Shown here one piece after another: positions 53,571-62,104 of a stretch of DNA of 64,000 bases; within the stretch, counting starts at the first letter, position 1; the number at the start of each line of letters is the position of its first letter. Under the pieces are notes generated by a model, which did not search any database, was not told the origin of the DNA, and saw nothing but the letters and a program-made list of their open reading frames with translations. Made by a program: the position numbers and the translations under genes. Source of the stretch: Hephaestia caeni (GTDB taxonomy: Bacteria > Pseudomonadota > Alphaproteobacteria > Sphingomonadales > Sphingomonadaceae); assembly GCF_003550065.1 (NCBI RefSeq), contig NZ_QXDC01000003.1, positions 372,001 through 436,000 on the forward strand, in the 5' to 3' direction.

Positions 53571-54695
53571 TTATTCCGCCGCGATCTGCTGAGCGGCCTC
53601 GGCGGCGTCGATCTCGGCGGCCTTGGCCTCGACCAGCTTGACGATGTGATCGACCATGTCGGCATCCTGCACGTGGTGATCGGTGACGCCCGAGAGATAG
53701 ACCATATGGGTGCCGTTGCCGCCGCCGGTGATGCCGATATCGGTCTCGCGCGCCTCGCCGGGGCCGTTGACGACGCAGCCGAGCACCGACAGGCTCATCG
53801 GCGTGCGGATGTGCTGGAGGCGCTCCTCCAGTTTCTGCACGGTGCGGATGACGTCGAACCCCTGCCGCGCGCAACTGGGGCACGAGACGACGCGGACGCC
53901 GCGGTTGCGGATGCCGAGCGCCTTCAGAATTTCGAAGCCGACGCGCACCTCGTCCTCGGGCTCGGCCGACAAGGAGACGCGGATCGTGTCGCCGATCCCG
54001 AACCACAGCAGGCTGCCGATCCCGATCGCCGATTTGACCGTGCCCGACACGAACCCGCCCGCCTCGGTGATGCCGAGGTGCAAGGGACAATCGACCATCT
54101 CGGCGAGTTGCTGATAGGCGGCGACCGCGAGGAACTGGTCCGACGCCTTCACCGCGACCTTGAACTCGTGGAAATCGTGATCCTGGAGGATCTTGATGTG
54201 ATCCATCGCCGATTCGACGAGCGCCTCGGGGCACGGCTCGCCATATTTTTCGAGCAGGTCGCGCTCAAGGCTGCCGGCGTTGACCCCGATCCGCATCGAG
54301 CAGCCGTTCGCCTTGGCGGCGTTGATGACTTCCTGCACGCGGTCGGCCGAGCCGATATTGCCCGGATTGATGCGCAGGCACGCCGCGCCGGCATCGGCGG
54401 CTTCGAGCGCGCGTTTGTAGTGGAAATGGATGTCGGCGACGATCGGCACGCGGACGGCGCGCACGATCTGCTTGAGCGCGGCCGTACTCTCCACATCGGG
54501 GCAACTCACGCGGATGATGTCGACGCCGGCGTCCTCGCAGCGGCGGATCTGGTCAATCGTCGCTTTCGCGTCCGAGGTCGGCGTGTTGGTCATCGTCTGG
54601 ACGGTGACCGGCGCATCGCCGCCGACGGGCACGTTGCCGACCATGATCTGGCGGCTCTTGCGGCGCACGATATCGCGCCAGGGACGAAGAGACAT
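53571..54695 (-). CDS. ispG: 4-hydroxy-3-methylbut-2-enyl diphosphate synthase (flavodoxin type)
   Basis: A 374-residue [4Fe-4S] enzyme of the non-mevalonate isoprenoid pathway, converting methylerythritol cyclodiphosphate to HMBPP. The N-terminal TIM-barrel part has [17 protein letters not shown]; the cluster ligands are in [14 protein letters not shown] and [18 protein letters not shown] 54695 starts the conserved part; an upstream frame extension crosses a palindrome and is not used. It is downstream of the GH1 gene on the same strand but separated by a strong palindrome, so likely separate from that operon. Confidence 0.96.
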   Translation of the reverse strand: MSLRPWRDIVRRKSRQIMVGNVPVGGDAPVTVQTMTNTPTSDAKATIDQIRRCEDAGVDIIRVSCPDVESTAALKQIVRAVRVPIVADIHFHYKRALEAADAGAACLRINPGNIGSADRVQEVINAAKANGCSMRIGVNAGSLERDLLEKYGEPCPEALVESAMDHIKILQDHDFHEFKVAVKASDQFLAVAAYQQLAEMVDCPLHLGITEAGGFVSGTVKSAIGIGSLLWFGIGDTIRVSLSAEPEDEVRVGFEILKALGIRNRGVRVVSCPSCARQGFDVIRTVQKLEERLQHIRTPMSLSVLGCVVNGPGEARETDIGITGGGNGTHMVYLSGVTDHHVQDADMVDHIVKLVEAKAAEIDAAEAAQQIAAE

Positions 54696-54799
54696 GGGAG
54701 AATTCCTGCGTTTGCGCAGCCCATATAGCGCTTGCGCGGTGCAGGTGAAAGGCAGGTGGATCAGACGCCGTTCGAGAATGCGCCTTCCGGCGCATTGCC

Positions 54800-54875
54800 G
54801 CACCGGCCCACTCCCCCACCCGACCACCCATAGGATAATCGCATTGGGTGGCCGGGTGGGGGAGTGGGCCGGTGC
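54800..54875. repeat. 31-bp inverted repeat with 14-nt loop upstream of ispG
   Basis: Arms 54800-54830 and 54845-54875 match at 30 of 31 positions; core GGCCCACTCCCCCACCCG. It would form a very stable RNA hairpin. It lies between the GH1 gene and ispG and may insulate them. No T-tract follows. No other copy was seen in this window. Confidence 0.9.
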
Positions 54876-54917
54876 CGTTTTCGGAAATCGCTCTTCCGCG
54901 ATTTCTCGAACAGACTC

Positions 54918-56264
54918 TCAGCCGTTCGGCAACGCCCCGTTCCCCGCGATCACGTCGCGATAGAAATGCGCGCTGTTCTTGAGCGTGCGCGCCTGGGTTT
55001 CGAAATCGACATGGACGATGCCGAAACGCTGGGCGTAGCCGAGCGTCCATTCGAGATTGTCGAGCAGCGACCACAGCATATAGCCGCGCACGTCCACCCC
55101 GCGCGCGATCGCCTCCCCCACCGCCGCGATATGGGTGCGCAGGTAATCGACGCGCAGCGGATCGTCGATCGCGCCGTTCATCGCGCGCGGCGGATCGTAG
55201 AAAGCGGCGCCGTTTTCGGTGACGTAGAGCGGGATGTCGCCATATTCGGCGCGGACCCAAACGAGCATGTCGGTGAGCGCCTGCGGGGAGACTTCCCACC
55301 CCGTCGTCATATGGGTTGAGCGCGGCTGCGGCACCGGCGCAGCGCGGGTGAGGAATGCGGCATCATCGGCGCGCACGACGCTGCGCGTGTAATAATTGAC
55401 GCCGAGGAAATCGAGGCGCTGGCGGGCGAGCGCGAGATCGTCCGGCGACCAATCCTGCCACGCCTCGCCGTACATCTCGGCGAGTTCGGGCGGGGTGCGA
55501 CCACAGAGCGCGGGATCGAGATACTGACGGTTCATATACGCCTCCGCCCGGCGCTGCGCGGCGTGGTCCGCTGCGCTGTCCGATGCCGCCTGCTTGGGTT
55601 CGATATTGACGACGAGGCCGATCTCGTGGGCGCCGCCGGCGCGGTAGGCCTGCACCGCCCGCCCGTGCGCGCGCATCAGGTTGCGGCTGACGATCGGCGC
55701 CTCGAACATGTTGCGATGCCCCGGCGCGAGCACGCCGTTCAGATAGCCGCCGTCGGCGACCACCCACGGCTCGTTGATCGTCACCCACCGCGTCACCCGC
55801 CCGTCGAGCCGATCGAACAGCACGCGCGCATAATCGGCGAACCAATCGGCGCTGTCGCGGTTGAGCCAGCCGCCGCGATCATCGAGCGCGGCGGGCAGAT
55901 CCCAGTGATAGAGCGTGACGAGCGGTTGAATCCCGTTCGCGAGCAATTCGTCGACCAGCCGCTCGTAGAAATCGAGCCCGGCCTGGTTGATGCGGCCGGT
56001 GCCCTCGGGCAGCACCCGCCCCCAGGCGATCGAGAATCGATACGCCTGCAACCCGAGCGTCTTCATCAGCGCCACGTCGTCGTGCCAGCGGCGGTAATGA
56101 TCGCACGCAACCTCGCCGGTGTCGCCCTTGGCGATCATCAGCCGCGGATCATGACTGAAGCGCCGCCAGATCGACGCGCCCGCCCCATCGGCGAGCGGCG
56201 ACCCTTCGATCTGATAGGCCGCGGTGGCGGCGCCCCACAGGAAATCGTCGGGAAAACGGGTCAT
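54918..56264 (-). CDS. GH1 beta-glucosidase
   Basis: A 448-residue cytoplasmic glycoside hydrolase family 1 enzyme. N-terminal FPDDFLWGAATAAYQIEGSP, LGLQAYRFSIAWGRVLPEG, acid/base Glu in WVTINEPWVV and nucleophile Glu in LYVTENGAAFYD identify it. No signal peptide, so it acts on sugars after import. It closes the operon ATPase-lacI-binding protein-permease-permease-GH1. ATG 56264 is chosen; an in-frame TTG at 56270 is less likely. Substrate probably a beta-linked glucose disaccharide. Confidence 0.94.
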   Translation of the reverse strand: MTRFPDDFLWGAATAAYQIEGSPLADGAGASIWRRFSHDPRLMIAKGDTGEVACDHYRRWHDDVALMKTLGLQAYRFSIAWGRVLPEGTGRINQAGLDFYERLVDELLANGIQPLVTLYHWDLPAALDDRGGWLNRDSADWFADYARVLFDRLDGRVTRWVTINEPWVVADGGYLNGVLAPGHRNMFEAPIVSRNLMRAHGRAVQAYRAGGAHEIGLVVNIEPKQAASDSAADHAAQRRAEAYMNRQYLDPALCGRTPPELAEMYGEAWQDWSPDDLALARQRLDFLGVNYYTRSVVRADDAAFLTRAAPVPQPRSTHMTTGWEVSPQALTDMLVWVRAEYGDIPLYVTENGAAFYDPPRAMNGAIDDPLRVDYLRTHIAAVGEAIARGVDVRGYMLWSLLDNLEWTLGYAQRFGIVHVDFETQARTLKNSAHFYRDVIAGNGALPNG

Positions 56265-56289
56265 ACGCAAAACCGTCCTGTCGGTGAGA

Positions 56290-57102
56290 TCATCCCTTGA
56301 CGCTTCCCGCGAGCAGCCCGCGAACGTAGAAGCGCTGGAGCGCGAGAAAGAGCAGCAGCACGGGGACGAGGGTCACGACCGCGCCCGCCATCATCAACTC
56401 GATATCCTGGACATGCTCGCGCGCCAGCCCGGCAAGGGCCACCGGCAGCGTCTGCTTGTCGGCATCGTTGAGGATGATCAGCGGCCAGAGAAAGTCGCTC
56501 CAGCTCGTGAGGAAAGCGATGATCGCGAGCGTGATCAGGATCGGCGCCAGGCCGGGGAGCACGATGTGCCCAAAGATGCGCCATTCGCCCGCGCCGTCGA
56601 CGCGCGCGGCCTCGAGCATCTCGTCGGGAATCGACAGCGCATATTGGCGCACGAGGAAGATGCCGAAGATCGTCGCGAGATTGGGCGCGAGCACGCCCGC
56701 GAAGCTGTTGACCAGCCCCAGTTCCTTGCACAGCAGGAACAGCGGGATCATCGCCACCTGCGCGGGGATGACGAGCGCGGCGATCAGCAGCCGGAACAGC
56801 CGATCACGCCCGCGGAAATGGAGCTTGGCGAAGGCGTAGCCCGCGGTGACGTTGAACGTCAGCGACAGCAGCGTGGCGAGGATCGCGAGCGCGAGGCTGT
56901 TGGCGAAATAGCGCGCCATATCGAGCCGCGCGAACAGCATCGTGTAATTCGTGAAGGTCGCATGATCGGGCAGCAGCGGCGGCGGCGTGTGCGCGGCGTC
57001 GCCCGGCGCCATCAGCGACACCGATACCATCCACGCCAGCGGCACCAGCGTCACCAGCGCGAGCAGGGCGAGCAGCCCGTTGACCGCGACCGCGCGCTTC
57101 AT
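56290..57102 (-). CDS. Sugar ABC transporter permease (MalG-like)
   Basis: A 270-residue inner-membrane permease with six helices. The EAA loop EMLEAARVDGAGEWRIFGHI is typical of the carbohydrate uptake 1 family; the start is MKRAVAVNGLLALLALVTL. It overlaps the upstream permease gene by four bases and is 25 bases before the GH1 gene. Together with the other permease it forms the import channel. Confidence 0.93.
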   Translation of the reverse strand: MKRAVAVNGLLALLALVTLVPLAWMVSVSLMAPGDAAHTPPPLLPDHATFTNYTMLFARLDMARYFANSLALAILATLLSLTFNVTAGYAFAKLHFRGRDRLFRLLIAALVIPAQVAMIPLFLLCKELGLVNSFAGVLAPNLATIFGIFLVRQYALSIPDEMLEAARVDGAGEWRIFGHIVLPGLAPILITLAIIAFLTSWSDFLWPLIILNDADKQTLPVALAGLAREHVQDIELMMAGAVVTLVPVLLLFLALQRFYVRGLLAGSVKG

Positions 57103-57977
57103 GCCCGGCTCCACCGGCGCGCCAGCGCGAGCTGCGCCAGCGTCAGCGACAACAGGATCGCGAACAGCACCACCGCGATCGCGGTCGCAACCCCGAGGTT
57201 CCAGAATTTGAAGCCCTGATCGACCATCATGTAGATGATCGAGGTCGTGCTCTCGACCGGCCCGCCCTGTGTCATCACATAAGGCTCGGCGAAAAGCTGG
57301 AAATAGCCCGCGACCGTGAGGATCGAGACGACGAGCATGATCGGCGCGAGCGCAGGCAGCGTGACGTGGCGGAATTGCCCCCACGCCCCCGCGCCGTCGA
57401 TCCGCGCGGCCTCGTACAATTCGTCGGGGATCGTCTGGAGCCCGGCGAGCAGGATGATCATGTTGTAACCGAAATTCTTCCACACCGCGAAGATCACGAT
57501 CGCCGGCATCGCCCAGGCGGGATCACCGAGCCAGTCGATCGGGGCAATGCCGACGCGCCCGAGCGCCCAGTCGATCAGCCCGTATCGGGCCTGGAACAGA
57601 TACCGCCAGATCAGCGCGACCGCGACCAGCGTGGTCACCACCGGCGCGAAATAGATCGTGCGAAAGACGCCGCGCCAGCGTGCCACTCTGGAATTGACGA
57701 GCAACGCGGCGCCGAGCGACAGCGCGATCGAGAGCGGCACGCCGAGAATGACGAATTCGGCAGTGTTGCCCAGCGCCTTCCAGAACAGCGGTGTGCGGGC
57801 AAGCGCGAGGTAATTGTCGAGCCCGACGAAGCGCAGATTGCCGAGATCGGCAAGCGCATAGATGTCGAAATCGGTGAAGCTCAGGAGCAGCGCCGCCACG
57901 ACGGGCAGCGCGAAGAACAGCCCGAGCGCGGCGAGCGCGGGCGCGACGAAGGTCCAGGCGGTAAGCTCGCGGCTCAT
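57099..57977 (-). CDS. Sugar ABC transporter permease (MalF-like)
   Basis: A 292-residue permease with six helices and the EAA loop ELYEAARIDGAGAWGQFRHV. The N-terminal part TAWTFVAPALAALGLFFALP fits the UgpA/LacF type without a long periplasmic loop. ATG 57977 lies 17 bases beyond the left end of a REP-like repeat, and the preceding gene ends inside that repeat. The stop overlaps the start of the next permease gene (ATGA). Confidence 0.93.
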   Translation of the reverse strand: MSRELTAWTFVAPALAALGLFFALPVVAALLLSFTDFDIYALADLGNLRFVGLDNYLALARTPLFWKALGNTAEFVILGVPLSIALSLGAALLVNSRVARWRGVFRTIYFAPVVTTLVAVALIWRYLFQARYGLIDWALGRVGIAPIDWLGDPAWAMPAIVIFAVWKNFGYNMIILLAGLQTIPDELYEAARIDGAGAWGQFRHVTLPALAPIMLVVSILTVAGYFQLFAEPYVMTQGGPVESTTSIIYMMVDQGFKFWNLGVATAIAVVLFAILLSLTLAQLALARRWSRA

Positions 57978-57993
57978 GCGGGGATGCCTTCTC

Positions 57994-58085
57994 GTCGTCA
58001 TGCCGGACTTGTTCCGGCATCCAACCCTCCGCGAGCGTCGACGCCTGAGGCGGGTTGGATCCCGGAACAAGTCCGGGGTGACGGA
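57994..58085. repeat. REP-like palindrome overlapping a gene 3' end
   Basis: Starts GTCGTCATGCCGGACTTG and ends GTCCGGGGTGACGGAGG; same family as 19704-19793. Nearly all of it is inside the reading frame of the sugar-binding protein gene, whose stop codon lies at its left end. Confidence 0.88.
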
Positions 58086-59377
58086 GGCGGCGATGTGGCA
58101 GCGCGGCACGCGGACGCTCCGCCGGACGCCCGCTCCAGCATCCAGCGGCGCTTGGTGAGGATCGCGTCGGCGCGGGCGTCGATGTCGGCGGCGACCGCGG
58201 CAACGGGCGTGTCGTTATGCGCGGCGGCCTCGGCGACGAGGCGCATTTCGGTCGCGATCCGTTCCCATTCGGGCACTTTGGGGCTGGGCCTGAGCCGGGT
58301 GAGTTGCGCGGCGAAGGCGCGTTCGGGGAGGCCCTCGACAAGCGCAGGCGCGCGCCATGTGCTGCGGCGCGGCGGCAGATCGCCGGTCAGCGCATGGAGG
58401 CGGCGCTGGATTTCGGGGCGCGAGAGATAGGCGATCAGCCGCCACGCGGCATCCTGCCTGTCCGAACGGCGGAAGATGACGAGGCTCGATCCACCCGCGG
58501 TCGAGACCCCCGGCCCATCCGGCCCCGGCATCGGCGCGGTCGCCCAGATATACTGGCGATCCGGCGGCAGGCGGCGACGGAACTCGCCGATCTGCCACGG
58601 CCCGGTGATGTAGAAAGCGAAGCGCCCGCGATCGAATTCGTCCCAGATGTTGGCGACCTGCGTGCTCGTCCAGGCAGGCGCGAGCCCAGAGCGGATCGTA
58701 TCGAGATAAAAGCCGAGCGCGCGTTCGAAGCCCGCGCTTTCGAAATTGCCGTGGCCGTCGTCGGTCACCATCGGCTCGGGCGCCTGAAGCCCCAGGACCT
58801 GAAGCGGTTCGTATTCGTTGAGCGGGAAATAGGCGGCGTAGCGCCCCGGCCCCACGAGCGCCTTGATCGCCACCATCTGCCGCCGCCATTCGGTCCAGGT
58901 GACAGGCGGCGCATCGAAGCCGGCGCGCTTCAGGATGTCACGCCGGTAGAACAGCAACCGCGTATCGACATACCAGGGCACGCCGTAGAGGCGCCCGTCG
59001 ATCAGGTTGCTTGCCCACACGCCCTCGAAATAATCGTTCGGATCGATCGACGGCGTCGCGGCGACACGCGCGTCGAGCGGCACCAGCGCGCCCAGCGCCT
59101 CGAATTCAGGCACCCAGGTGTTGCCCATCTGCGCCATATCGGGCAGCGAATCGCCCGCGAAGCCGGTCAGCAATTTTTCGTGCGCGCCGTTGTTGGGCAG
59201 CGCGGTCACGCGCACGCGGATACCCGGATTCTCCGCCTCGAAACCCTTGACGAGCGCGCCGATCACCTCGCCTTCGCGGCCCATCGCCCACATGGTGAGT
59301 ACGGTCCTGTCCGGGGCGCGGGTGCAGCTTGCGAGCAGCGCTATCAGCGCGAGGATCAGCAGGCAGCGTCCGGGCAC
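57998..59377 (-). CDS. Sugar ABC transporter substrate-binding lipoprotein with repeat-encoded C-terminus
   Basis: A 459-residue extracellular solute-binding protein (family 1). The lipoprotein signal is VPGRCLLILALIALLASC with Cys near 18. Family features: MWAMGREGEVIGALVKGFE at the start, PDMAQMGNTWVPEF, LYGVPWYVDTRLLFYRRDI and FYITGPWQIGEF. The last ~29 residues (SPRTCSGIQPASGV onward) are the translation of a REP-like palindrome, so the original stop codon has been lost or displaced. GTG 59377 with GGGGGAGG upstream. It follows lacI by seven bases. Confidence 0.9.
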   Translation of the reverse strand: MPGRCLLILALIALLASCTRAPDRTVLTMWAMGREGEVIGALVKGFEAENPGIRVRVTALPNNGAHEKLLTGFAGDSLPDMAQMGNTWVPEFEALGALVPLDARVAATPSIDPNDYFEGVWASNLIDGRLYGVPWYVDTRLLFYRRDILKRAGFDAPPVTWTEWRRQMVAIKALVGPGRYAAYFPLNEYEPLQVLGLQAPEPMVTDDGHGNFESAGFERALGFYLDTIRSGLAPAWTSTQVANIWDEFDRGRFAFYITGPWQIGEFRRRLPPDRQYIWATAPMPGPDGPGVSTAGGSSLVIFRRSDRQDAAWRLIAYLSRPEIQRRLHALTGDLPPRRSTWRAPALVEGLPERAFAAQLTRLRPSPKVPEWERIATEMRLVAEAAAHNDTPVAAVAADIDARADAILTKRRWMLERASGGASACRAATSPPPSPRTCSGIQPASGVDARGGLDAGTSPA

Positions 59378-59383
59378 GGTCGG

Positions 59384-60412
59384 CTAGCCTCCCCCGTCGC
59401 CCGCGCGGAGGCTGGAGGCGCGGACCAGCAATTCGGGCATCAGGTGATCGGGCTCGCCCGCCGGCGCGGCCGGATCGTCGATCGCCTCGATCAGCCGATC
59501 GAGCGCGCGCGCGCCGAGATCGGCGATGCGAATCCCCATCGTGCTCAGCCGCGGCGTCACGAAGCGCGCGATCGGGACGTCGTCGAACCCGATGATCGCG
59601 ACCTTTTCGGGCACCGCGACGCCCCCCTCGATCAGCGAGACCATGCACGCGATCGCCATGATGTCGTTCGCCGAGAACACGCCGTCGATATCGCCGCGCG
59701 CGCGCAGCGCCCCGGCGGCGGCGACCCCCGCTTCCTCGGAGAAATCGCCGGGCAGGACGAGTGGCGTTTCGTCACCAAGCAAGGCGCGCGCCGCCTCGCG
59801 GAAGCCGCGCGCGCGTTCGAGCGCGTCGGCATTGTCCGCCGGGCCGGCGATATGCGCGAGCCGCGTGCAGCCCTGCGCGACCAGATGCTCGACCGCCGCC
59901 CACGCCCCGGCATGGTTGTCGATCACGATCGAGGCGTGGCCGGCGCCGTCGAGCCGCGCGCCCATCACCACCGCGGGCAACCCGGTCGGCAGATTGGCGA
60001 CGAGGACGTCGGCGTCGATTTCGGGCGACATGACAAGCAGGCCGTCGACGCGCCCGCGCATCGCGCGGATCGCGAGCGCGGTCTCATCGGCATTGCCGTG
60101 CATGTTGGAAAGCAGCAATTGCAGGCCGCGGCGGTGCGCCGCCCGATCGATGCCGCGAATGATCTCCGAGAAGAATTCGCCGAACAGATCGGGCAGCACG
60201 ACGCCGATCGTGTTCGAGCGCCGGGTCGACAGGCTGCGTGCGCCGAGATGCGGCACGTAGTTGAGCGCCTGCGCGGCCGAAAGCACGCGCTCGCGCGTCG
60301 CCGGGGTGACGCTGTGATGGCCGTTCAGGGCCCGCGACGCCGACGCGACCGACACCTCGGCCGCGCGCGCGACATCCCTGATCGTGGCGGTTCCGATGGC
60401 CACGGGCCGCAT
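59384..60412 (-). CDS. LacI family transcriptional regulator
   Basis: A 342-residue repressor. The HTH TIRDVARAAEVSVASASRAL is followed by NGHHSVTPATRERVLSAAQA and a periplasmic-binding-like sensor domain (NTIGVVLPDLFGEFFSEII). ATG 60412 gives the usual distance to the HTH; an alternative TTG at 60442 is in frame. It is inside the sugar ABC operon, between the ATPase and binding-protein genes. An operator-like palindrome just upstream suggests autoregulation, and the same sites at 8.8 and 17 kb suggest it also controls the TonB/GH144 locus. Confidence 0.92.
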   Translation of the reverse strand: MRPVAIGTATIRDVARAAEVSVASASRALNGHHSVTPATRERVLSAAQALNYVPHLGARSLSTRRSNTIGVVLPDLFGEFFSEIIRGIDRAAHRRGLQLLLSNMHGNADETALAIRAMRGRVDGLLVMSPEIDADVLVANLPTGLPAVVMGARLDGAGHASIVIDNHAGAWAAVEHLVAQGCTRLAHIAGPADNADALERARGFREAARALLGDETPLVLPGDFSEEAGVAAAGALRARGDIDGVFSANDIMAIACMVSLIEGGVAVPEKVAIIGFDDVPIARFVTPRLSTMGIRIADLGARALDRLIEAIDDPAAPAGEPDHLMPELLVRASSLRAGDGGG

Positions 60413-60450
60413 CCCCCCGAATTTCGTCACCGGCCGCGCCAACGCGCCCG

Positions 60451-60465
60451 TGTAACCGTTTTCAC
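60451..60465. promoter_or_regulatory. LacI-type operator upstream of lacI (TGTAACCGTTTTCA)
   Basis: One half matches TGTAACC of the perfect site at 16995-17008; the other half is degenerate. It overlaps the end of the ATPase gene and lies 40-50 bases before the lacI start, a fitting place for autoregulation of an internal promoter. Coordinates good to one base. Confidence 0.55.
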
Positions 60466-61601
60466 GACACGCTTCTAAGCCGGTTGTCAGCCTGGCGCCA
60501 AGATTCTTTTTGTGTCGGCGCGCCGTTGCCGATCGTCAAGGCGCCGCCGTCGCCGCCGAACAGATGGAGCCGATCGGGCGGCAGCGCGACCGACATCGTC
60601 GCGCCGGGCGCGGGGCGATCGGTGGTCGTCACGAGCAACGGCTCGGCAAGGCCAGGCAGATCGAGATGGACGACCTGGATCGCGCCGAGCGATTCGACGA
60701 AGCGCACTCGGCCCTCGCGGGCGTTGGCGCCGCTCTCCGCGACATGCTCGGGCCGGATGCCGATCGAGACCGGGGCACCGGGCGCGATCCCGGCGAGCGG
60801 CGGGCCGTCGAGGAACGCGCCGCCGGCAAGGTCGAACCGCGAGCGATCGGGGCCGGCCTCGCGCAGCGTCGCCGCGATCAGGTTCATCCGCGGGGTGCCG
60901 ATGAAGCCGGCGACGAAGCGCGTCGCGGGCCGGTCATACAATTGCTGCGGCGTCCCGACCTGCTCGATCCGGCCCTGGTTGAGCACGACGATCCGATCGG
61001 CGAGCGTCATCGCCTCGACCTGATCGTGCGTCACGTAGAGCATCGTCGCGCCGAGCGCGCGGTGGAGGGCGGCGAATTCGTAGCGCATCCGGACGCGCAG
61101 CGCGGCATCGAGGTTCGACAGCGGCTCATCGAACAGGAACACGCGCGGCTTGCGCACGATCGCGCGGCCGATCGCGACGCGCTGGCGCTGGCCACCCGAC
61201 AGCACCGCCGGCCGGCGATCGAGCAGATCGGTGAGATCGAGCGTGGCGGCGGCGGCATCGACCGCGGCGCGGATCTCAGCGCGCGGCAGCCGCTGCATCC
61301 GAAGCGCGAATTCGAGGTTCGCGCGCACGCTCATGTGCGGATAGAGCGCGTAGGACTGGAACACCATCGCGATGCCGCGCTCGGCGGGCGGCAGATGATC
61401 GACCACGGCGCCGCCGATCGCGACCGACCCCGCGCCCGGCGCCTCGAGCCCCGCGATCACGCGCAGCAGCGTCGACTTGCCGCAGCCCGACGGCCCAACG
61501 ACGACCACGAACTCGCCGTCGGCGACCGTGAGATCGACGCCGTCGAGCACCGTCGTGTCGCCGAACGCTTTGCGCACGCCCGTCAGCCGGACGTCGGCCA
61601 T
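60462..61601 (-). CDS. Sugar ABC transporter ATP-binding protein (UgpC/MsmX-like)
   Basis: A 379-residue ATPase with Walker A GPSGCGKSTL, signature LSGGQRQRVAIGRA, Walker B LFDEPLSNLDA and a C-terminal TOBE domain (from about residue 240; SIGIRPEHVAESG). This type energises carbohydrate importers. ATG 61601 with GGGAGAGG upstream; a longer frame to 61766 is not conserved and would overlap the yajC start. It is first in the operon, divergent from yajC. Confidence 0.93.
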   Translation of the reverse strand: MADVRLTGVRKAFGDTTVLDGVDLTVADGEFVVVVGPSGCGKSTLLRVIAGLEAPGAGSVAIGGAVVDHLPPAERGIAMVFQSYALYPHMSVRANLEFALRMQRLPRAEIRAAVDAAAATLDLTDLLDRRPAVLSGGQRQRVAIGRAIVRKPRVFLFDEPLSNLDAALRVRMRYEFAALHRALGATMLYVTHDQVEAMTLADRIVVLNQGRIEQVGTPQQLYDRPATRFVAGFIGTPRMNLIAATLREAGPDRSRFDLAGGAFLDGPPLAGIAPGAPVSIGIRPEHVAESGANAREGRVRFVESLGAIQVVHLDLPGLAEPLLVTTTDRPAPGATMSVALPPDRLHLFGGDGGALTIGNGAPTQKESWRQADNRLRSVS

Positions 61602-61764
61602 ATCCGCCTCTCCCGAGCGATGGAGCCGTGGGTGATGCGCGTTCGCCCGGCCGCTGGCAAGGGGCGTGCCGCCGCACCTGTTGCGCACCCGCCACGATGA
61701 TGATAGCGCCCGCCGCTTGACCCTGCGGGTACTTTCGCTCGCGTTCCAGACAGTCGGGACCTTC

Positions 61765-62103
61765 ATGTTCGCAACTCCAGCTTATGCCCAGGCCGCCGGT
61801 GCGGCGTCCGACGCAGGCGCCGCCGGCTCGATCCTGTCGTTCGCGCCGCTCGTCCTCATCTTCGTCGCTTTCTATTTCCTGATGATCCGCCCGCAATCAA
61901 AGCGGATGAAGGAGCTTCAGGCCTCGGTCGCTGCCGTCAAGAAAGGCGATGAAGTGACCACCGCGGGCGGGATCGTCGGCAAGGTGACCAAGGTCGAGGA
62001 TCTGATCGTCGAGATCGAGATCGCCACCGGCGTCAAGGTGAAGGTCGTCAAATCCACGCTGGCGGCGGTCGCGCCGCGCGGCGCCAAGCCGGCGAACGAC
62101 TAA
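61765..62103 (+). CDS. yajC: Preprotein translocase subunit YajC
   Basis: A 112-residue accessory subunit of the SecDF-YajC complex. One transmembrane helix near residue 25 (ILSFAPLVLIFVAFYFLMI) is followed by RPQSKRMKELQ and KKGDEVTTAGGIVGKV. ATG 61765 gives the short periplasmic N-terminus typical of the family. It is one base upstream of secD. Confidence 0.94.
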   Translation: MFATPAYAQAAGAASDAGAAGSILSFAPLVLIFVAFYFLMIRPQSKRMKELQASVAAVKKGDEVTTAGGIVGKVTKVEDLIVEIEIATGVKVKVVKSTLAAVAPRGAKPAND

Positions 62104-62104
62104 G

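Noticed and set aside
6250..58085. Repeated palindromes considered as a CRISPR array
   Set aside because: Copies are kilobases apart, in both orientations, with no regular spacers and no cas genes.
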